In this document: positions 60,545 to 64,000 of the stretch, piece after piece | Position numbering within the stretch: the stretch's first letter is position 1 | How the letters are laid out: each line of letters starts with the position of its first letter | DNA from: Fodinicola acaciae | GTDB taxonomy: Bacteria > Actinomycetota > Actinomycetes > Mycobacteriales > HKI-0501 | Reading direction: 5' to 3' | DNA: 64,000 nt | Assembly (NCBI RefSeq): GCF_010993745.1 | Contig: NZ_WOTN01000003.1 | Location: 1,178,001 to 1,242,000 of the forward strand | The notes under the pieces: generated by a model | Seen by the model: only the letters and a program-made list of their open reading frames with translations | Database searches by the model: none | Told to the model about the DNA's origin: nothing | Translations under genes and position numbers: made by a program

Positions 60545-61707
60545 CGGCGCGGCCCCTCGAGCGGCTGCCCCGCGTATGACTCGTACCAAAGCGACCGGTA
60601 ACAACGCCACGGTTCCGGCACGAGATTGTTGGCCGCATCGACCATGACGCTCTCCACAATTCGCCGCGCATTCAGGAAATACGAGAATTCGTCCGCCTCT
60701 GGCGTATGCAGCCCGTCCATGACGGGCGTGTGTGCCTGGAAGACCTGGAGCGATGGGAAAAGTGTCACCTGCGGCAGCATCGCCGACAGAAAAGGCTCCA
60801 TGTCCTTGGTGGAATCCAGGCCAACGATGTAGGTAAACGACGTGTCCAGGCCGGCTTCCCGCGCGTCTGCCAGCAGCGCAGGCATCAGTTCCGGCAGCAG
60901 ATCGGCTTTTGTCTTCTTCAGAATCAAATTTCTACGAGTGACACAATCGGCCGTAAGGAAAAGCCCGAACGGGCCGACGTGCTCAGCAAGCCAGCGAAAT
61001 GCTTCACGCGACCGCACAACGGACGACAGCAAGACGATACGAGCGTCGATACGCCGCGAGCGCAATACCTTGCGCAGGACCATCATCGCCTCGAGCGCGG
61101 CATCCTCTGACTCGTAGCAGGCGGTGGAAACGGTGATCTCGTGCAGATCACGCAGCGACCCGCCGTGCGGCAACTGCTGTCGCAAACCGTCCAGCAGTAA
61201 GTGCAACTCATCCTCGGTGTCCAACCGTGGATCGGCCGTAGGCTCCAACGAAGTCGGGCAGGGTGCGCAGCCGGTGCATTTGGACCGGCTGGCCGGATTG
61301 ATCGTCGCGGCCCGCCACGCCGTGCCGTCCCAGCACCGGAGGTAGCCAGAGACGGCGTCATCGACATCCGTACGTACGGCGGCCCCGACCAGCTCAGCTC
61401 CGGCGAACAGTTGTCCACTATCCGCGAGAGTGAACGGCGAGTCAGGCCGGCCGGCGGCGATGACAATCGTCCGTGCCTGCGCGCCGACCGGCACGGAGAC
61501 CTGCAAGCGGACCCGAGCACCCAGGCGGGTCTGGAGACCGTACAGGTTCAGCGCCAACAGAACCGCATCCGTACGCGGAACTCCGAACCTGTCGGCGGCA
61601 TCGTGCCAGCCATCCATAGCGGCCAGCTGAGAAGCGACCGCCGAAGACTTCCAGCCGGTACGACAAACCTCCCCTGACGTACGAGGTGACGCCACGTGCT
61701 GGCTCAT
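60541..61707 (-). CDS. Radical-SAM-like protein with CX2CX2C motif
   Basis: The 388-residue protein has a strand-helix barrel in its second half (LHEITVSTACYESEDAAL, ARIVLLSSVVRS, FGLFLTADCVTRRNLILKKTKADL, FTYIVGLDSTKDM) resembling radical-SAM TIM barrels of the lipoyl/biotin-synthase type. The only cysteine cluster is SKCTGCAPCP (C144, C147, C150), CX2CX2C rather than CX3CX2C. Similar proteins recur in actinomycete elements next to replication genes; what they do is unknown. It has GGGGAGG before its ATG and is divergent from the XRE gene. Confidence 0.65.
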   Translation of the reverse strand: MSQHVASPRTSGEVCRTGWKSSAVASQLAAMDGWHDAADRFGVPRTDAVLLALNLYGLQTRLGARVRLQVSVPVGAQARTIVIAAGRPDSPFTLADSGQLFAGAELVGAAVRTDVDDAVSGYLRCWDGTAWRAATINPASRSKCTGCAPCPTSLEPTADPRLDTEDELHLLLDGLRQQLPHGGSLRDLHEITVSTACYESEDAALEAMMVLRKVLRSRRIDARIVLLSSVVRSREAFRWLAEHVGPFGLFLTADCVTRRNLILKKTKADLLPELMPALLADAREAGLDTSFTYIVGLDSTKDMEPFLSAMLPQVTLFPSLQVFQAHTPVMDGLHTPEADEFSYFLNARRIVESVMVDAANNLVPEPWRCYRSLWYESYAGQPLEGPRR

Positions 61708-61785
61708 GCCTGCTGCCTCCCCGGTTCGAATGGCCTTCTCGGGTTATGAGACAACTGTCCGTTACAGACCGTGGCCAAGCCACCG

Positions 61786-61828
61786 CGTACAACGGTGATC
61801 TCCTGCGACGGGATCTCCCCGTTGTACG
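61786..61828. promoter_or_regulatory. Inverted repeat operator between radical-SAM-like and XRE genes
   Basis: CGTACAACGG (61786-61795) and CCGTTGTACG (61819-61828) are perfect 10-bp complements 23 bp apart. They lie in the 180-bp divergent region and would suit a dimeric XRE regulator controlling both the replication block and its own gene. Confidence 0.6.
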
Positions 61829-61887
61829 GGGAGGTTCTGTACTGTGGAGATGGCTCCGGAACAGCACGCGAGCGGAGGAGGCGTGAC

Positions 61888-62946
61888 GTGGGTCGGAAGC
61901 CGCGCAGCCTGCGGCAAGAACAGCAGCAGCTAGCCGACGAGATGCGTAGTCGTGGCTGTGCGTGGCCTGAGATCGCAGGCAAGTTTCGCGAGACGTACAA
62001 CGTCAACGCACGCGCGGCGTTCCGTCTCGCTCATGGCTGGAGTCAGCGAGAAGCGTCCGACCAGTGGAACGCTCGATGGCCGGCGGACCCCAAGACGCTC
62101 AAGAACTTCTCGTACTGGGAGACGTGGCCGGCAGCATCCGGCTACGAGCCGTCGCTTGCCGTACTGACGCGTCTCGCCGAACTGTATGAATGCAGCGTTG
62201 CCGATCTGCTCGTCGATGGCCCGGACTTCCGTGCCCGTGACTCGGTCAACAACGCTTATGAGAACCTAGCCGCTGTGCCCGCACTTTTGGATGGCCTCCA
62301 AGGAGAATCGCGCGCCGACGACCAGGCCGGCTCTGCCGACCTTGCAAAGTGGGCACTGCGCCTTGAGGAGATGGACATGGCCGAGATAACCCAGACGGCA
62401 GCCGTTTGGGCGCAACGCCTGGAGTCGACGGGAATTGACCGACGTGCGTTGTTGCTCAAGCTCGCCGCAGGAATCAGCGTCGCCGCCACAACACCAGCAC
62501 TCGCGCCGGAGCCGGCTGCTGCCGCAACGGGCACCGGACAAAACCGCTACGAGGGAGTCTGGCTGAGCCGGTACGTCTACCACAGCTCAACCGCGACAGA
62601 GGACCTGGTAGGCGAGCACTACGTCGTACTTCGCAGCGATGGAACGGATCTCATCGGCGAAAGCCTTCCCCACACGAGTGGTTCTAAGCTTCGCCTTGAG
62701 CTGTCCGTCGACGGCCCTATCGTCAGCGGCACGTGGACAGAACACACCTCGCCGACCGGCCACTACAAAGGTGCTGTATACCACGGAACACTGCAAATGA
62801 TGGTCGACCCATTGGGACGCAGCATGGAGGGCCAGTGGGTCGGTTTTGGCAAGAAATTCAAGGTAAATAACGGCGAGTGGTCGCTGACGTGGGTCGACGG
62901 CAACCTAACGAAACGAGCCATACAGAAATACCACCTAGCCGTATAA
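61888..62946 (+). CDS. XRE-type regulator with C-terminal beta-barrel domain
   Basis: The 352-residue protein has an unusual N-terminal HTH region (about 5-110: MRSRGCAWPEIAGKFRETYNVNARAAFRLAHGWSQREASDQW... then LTRLAELYECSVADLLVDG), a linker with an Ala-rich segment (RRALLLKLAAGISVAATTPALAPEPAAAA) and a C-terminal ~125-residue beta-rich domain (YEGVWLSRYVYHSS ... GEWSLTWVDGNLTKRAI) that looks lipocalin-like. It has GGAGGAGG before the GTG at 61888. It probably senses a ligand and controls the element's divergent replication genes. Confidence 0.72.
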   Translation: MGRKPRSLRQEQQQLADEMRSRGCAWPEIAGKFRETYNVNARAAFRLAHGWSQREASDQWNARWPADPKTLKNFSYWETWPAASGYEPSLAVLTRLAELYECSVADLLVDGPDFRARDSVNNAYENLAAVPALLDGLQGESRADDQAGSADLAKWALRLEEMDMAEITQTAAVWAQRLESTGIDRRALLLKLAAGISVAATTPALAPEPAAAATGTGQNRYEGVWLSRYVYHSSTATEDLVGEHYVVLRSDGTDLIGESLPHTSGSKLRLELSVDGPIVSGTWTEHTSPTGHYKGAVYHGTLQMMVDPLGRSMEGQWVGFGKKFKVNNGEWSLTWVDGNLTKRAIQKYHLAV

Positions 62947-62953
62947 CGTGGCC

Positions 62954-63847
62954 CTACAGTCCCGCGATAACTGCCACAACCGTGGACCCACGCACGAATC
63001 TCCCGCGCGCAGCGAGCGCAAACACGCCGTACATCATCTTGGCCTCGTAGATCCAATCAAGCCTGATCCCGTGGCGACGCTCAAAGTCATCGATGAAATC
63101 GTCCAACTCTGGAGTCCGCTTCGCGTAACCGCGGAAGTGGAATTCCGTTTCAATCGACCAATTTTGGGTAGCGTGTCCGAGTGCGGACCTCTGAAGTTGG
63201 ACCACATCATCCGTGAGGAAATCGCCGCCTTTCAGTGCAGAGAAACCAATCGCCTGTTGCGACGACTGTAGACCGGCGGCGATGCCGGCGAGTGTTCCGC
63301 CCGTACCCACTGAGCAGCAGATTACGTCAAAATCGCTGTCGATCTCGGCCGGCAACTCCGCACAGCCCTTGACCGCCAAGTCGTTACTGCCGCCTTCCGG
63401 CAGGAGGTAGAAGCGGCCGAATCGTTCATGGAGATCTTCGATGACGTTCGGTTCTGTCTTCTGCCGGTACGTCCTGCGATCGAGATAGGCCAGCTTCATG
63501 CCGTGATCAACGGCGAACTGTAACGCCGGATTCAACGGAAGGTGCTCCTCACCGCGAATGACGCCGACCGTGTCGAAGCCGAACAGTGCACCGGCCGCCG
63601 CAGTCGCGCGGATGTGGTTGGAGTACGCACCACCGAACGTCAGCAAGGACCGATAGCCGCCGGTCCGCGCAGCCTCGAGGTTGTACTTCAGCTTCCGCCA
63701 CTTGTTGCCGGGCAAGTCAGGATGAATCAGATCATCACGCTTGAGGAGGAGGCGTACGCCAGTGACCGTCATCCGGTCGTCGTTGATCTCCTCGACTGGC
63801 GACGGCATGCGTAGCCCCAGCTGCGTGACCACCTCATCACCGTCCAC
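62954..63847 (-). CDS. PLP-dependent ACC deaminase/D-cysteine desulfhydrase-family protein
   Basis: The 297-residue protein has the PLP lysine in LPGNKWRKLKYNLEAAR, the substrate loop GGAYSNHIRATAAAG and the phosphate loop GTGGTLAGIAAG of this fold-type II family. It would deaminate ACC or desulfurate D-cysteine. GTG 63845 has GGGAG upstream; the frame is open to 63979. The last bases come only 8 bp after the convergent XRE gene. It may be element cargo or the first chromosomal gene beyond the right border. Confidence 0.75.
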   Translation of the reverse strand: MDGDEVVTQLGLRMPSPVEEINDDRMTVTGVRLLLKRDDLIHPDLPGNKWRKLKYNLEAARTGGYRSLLTFGGAYSNHIRATAAAGALFGFDTVGVIRGEEHLPLNPALQFAVDHGMKLAYLDRRTYRQKTEPNVIEDLHERFGRFYLLPEGGSNDLAVKGCAELPAEIDSDFDVICCSVGTGGTLAGIAAGLQSSQQAIGFSALKGGDFLTDDVVQLQRSALGHATQNWSIETEFHFRGYAKRTPELDDFIDDFERRHGIRLDWIYEAKMMYGVFALAARGRFVRGSTVVAVIAGL

Positions 63848-63942
63848 AAGGCCATACTCCCACCAGTACGGCGACGACCTGGCACAACGCGGCCTGACAT
63901 CTCCGGACAGTCGGCCATACGTCGCCGTGTGAGGATAAGGAT

Positions 63943-64000
63943 ATGAACGGGAAGGCGACACACCCAGTGAGCGACCCAACCAGCGACCCTCCGAGCACAG
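63943..64000 (+). CDS. Start of a gene running off the window
   Basis: ATG 63943 follows AAGGA closely and opens a frame of 19 codons (MNGKATHPVSDPTSDPPST) to the end of the window; GTG 63967 (VSDPTSDPPST) is an alternative start. Nothing can be said of function. It is divergent from the PLP-enzyme gene. Confidence 0.45.
   Translation, partial: MNGKATHPVSDPTSDPPST

Overview
The window is high-GC DNA from an actinomycete (Actinomycetota). Support for this comes from the conserved order eno, ftsB-like, DUF501, ppx on the minus strand (43.7-47.0 kb), XRE/DUF5753 and DUF397 regulators, an L-lysine 6-aminotransferase, a mycobacterial-type cystathionine beta-synthase with CBS domains, frequent GTG starts and ATGA/GTGA gene overlaps. 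I cannot name the genus. The hexamer CGTACG is strikingly common in the chromosomal part (13 counted by eye in the first 4 kb) and about three times rarer in the mobile element.

Layout. 0-47 kb is ordinary chromosome: a partial gene; metB with a YczE-like membrane protein and a divergent MocR regulator; msrA; a universal stress protein overlapping an adenylate cyclase; lysine aminotransferase; a secreted lipase with a divergent TetR regulator; an O-methyltransferase; an adenosine deaminase-family enzyme; an XRE-DUF397-secreted protein cluster; cbs; a secreted GH43 enzyme and a large secreted amidase; a MmyB-type regulator with an NAD-epimerase; an SGNH hydrolase; thiolase; a secreted phospholipase D-like protein; a Bax inhibitor-1 protein; a CGNR regulator with an EamA transporter; a tRNA-Leu(UAA); type II NADH dehydrogenase; a family 5 uracil-DNA glycosylase; a broken HNH gene; and a T4 beta-family protein. 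At 37.7-43.6 kb lies a sugar-acid locus: mannonate dehydratase, fructuronate reductase-type dehydrogenase, zinc polyol dehydrogenase, GntR regulator and MFS transporter. These together would convert L-gulonate (or a similar acid) through fructuronate and mannonate to 2-keto-3-deoxygluconate. Two identical palindromes, each two bases downstream of a TTGACA box, make a convincing operator pair for the GntR protein.

From about 47.2 kb to at least 62.9 kb is an integrated actinomycete integrative and conjugative element. It carries a large serine recombinase, a DUF5677 cargo gene in an AT-richer patch, an FtsK/TraB-type DNA translocase, small spread-type membrane proteins (DUF2637), a KorSA-like GntR/UTRA regulator, a Prim-Pol-like replication protein, a radical-SAM-like protein with an unusual CX2CX2C motif and an XRE regulator. 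It sits directly upstream of eno. A PLP-dependent deaminase/desulfhydrase gene and the first codons of another gene end the window; whether they belong to the element is unclear.

The most unusual content is between the genes. There is a family of four nearly identical ~45-bp palindromes placed within 3-15 bp of stop codons. A ~330-bp MITE-like element with 18-bp perfect terminal inverted repeats appears to have inserted in the loop of a decayed palindrome of that family. A 161-bp hairpin next to the tRNA has wobble-type arm differences. A second hairpin type and a second terminator type each occur twice. The element also holds a tandem pair of 14-bp palindromes and a gene whose frame stays open past a TGA with no start codon after it.
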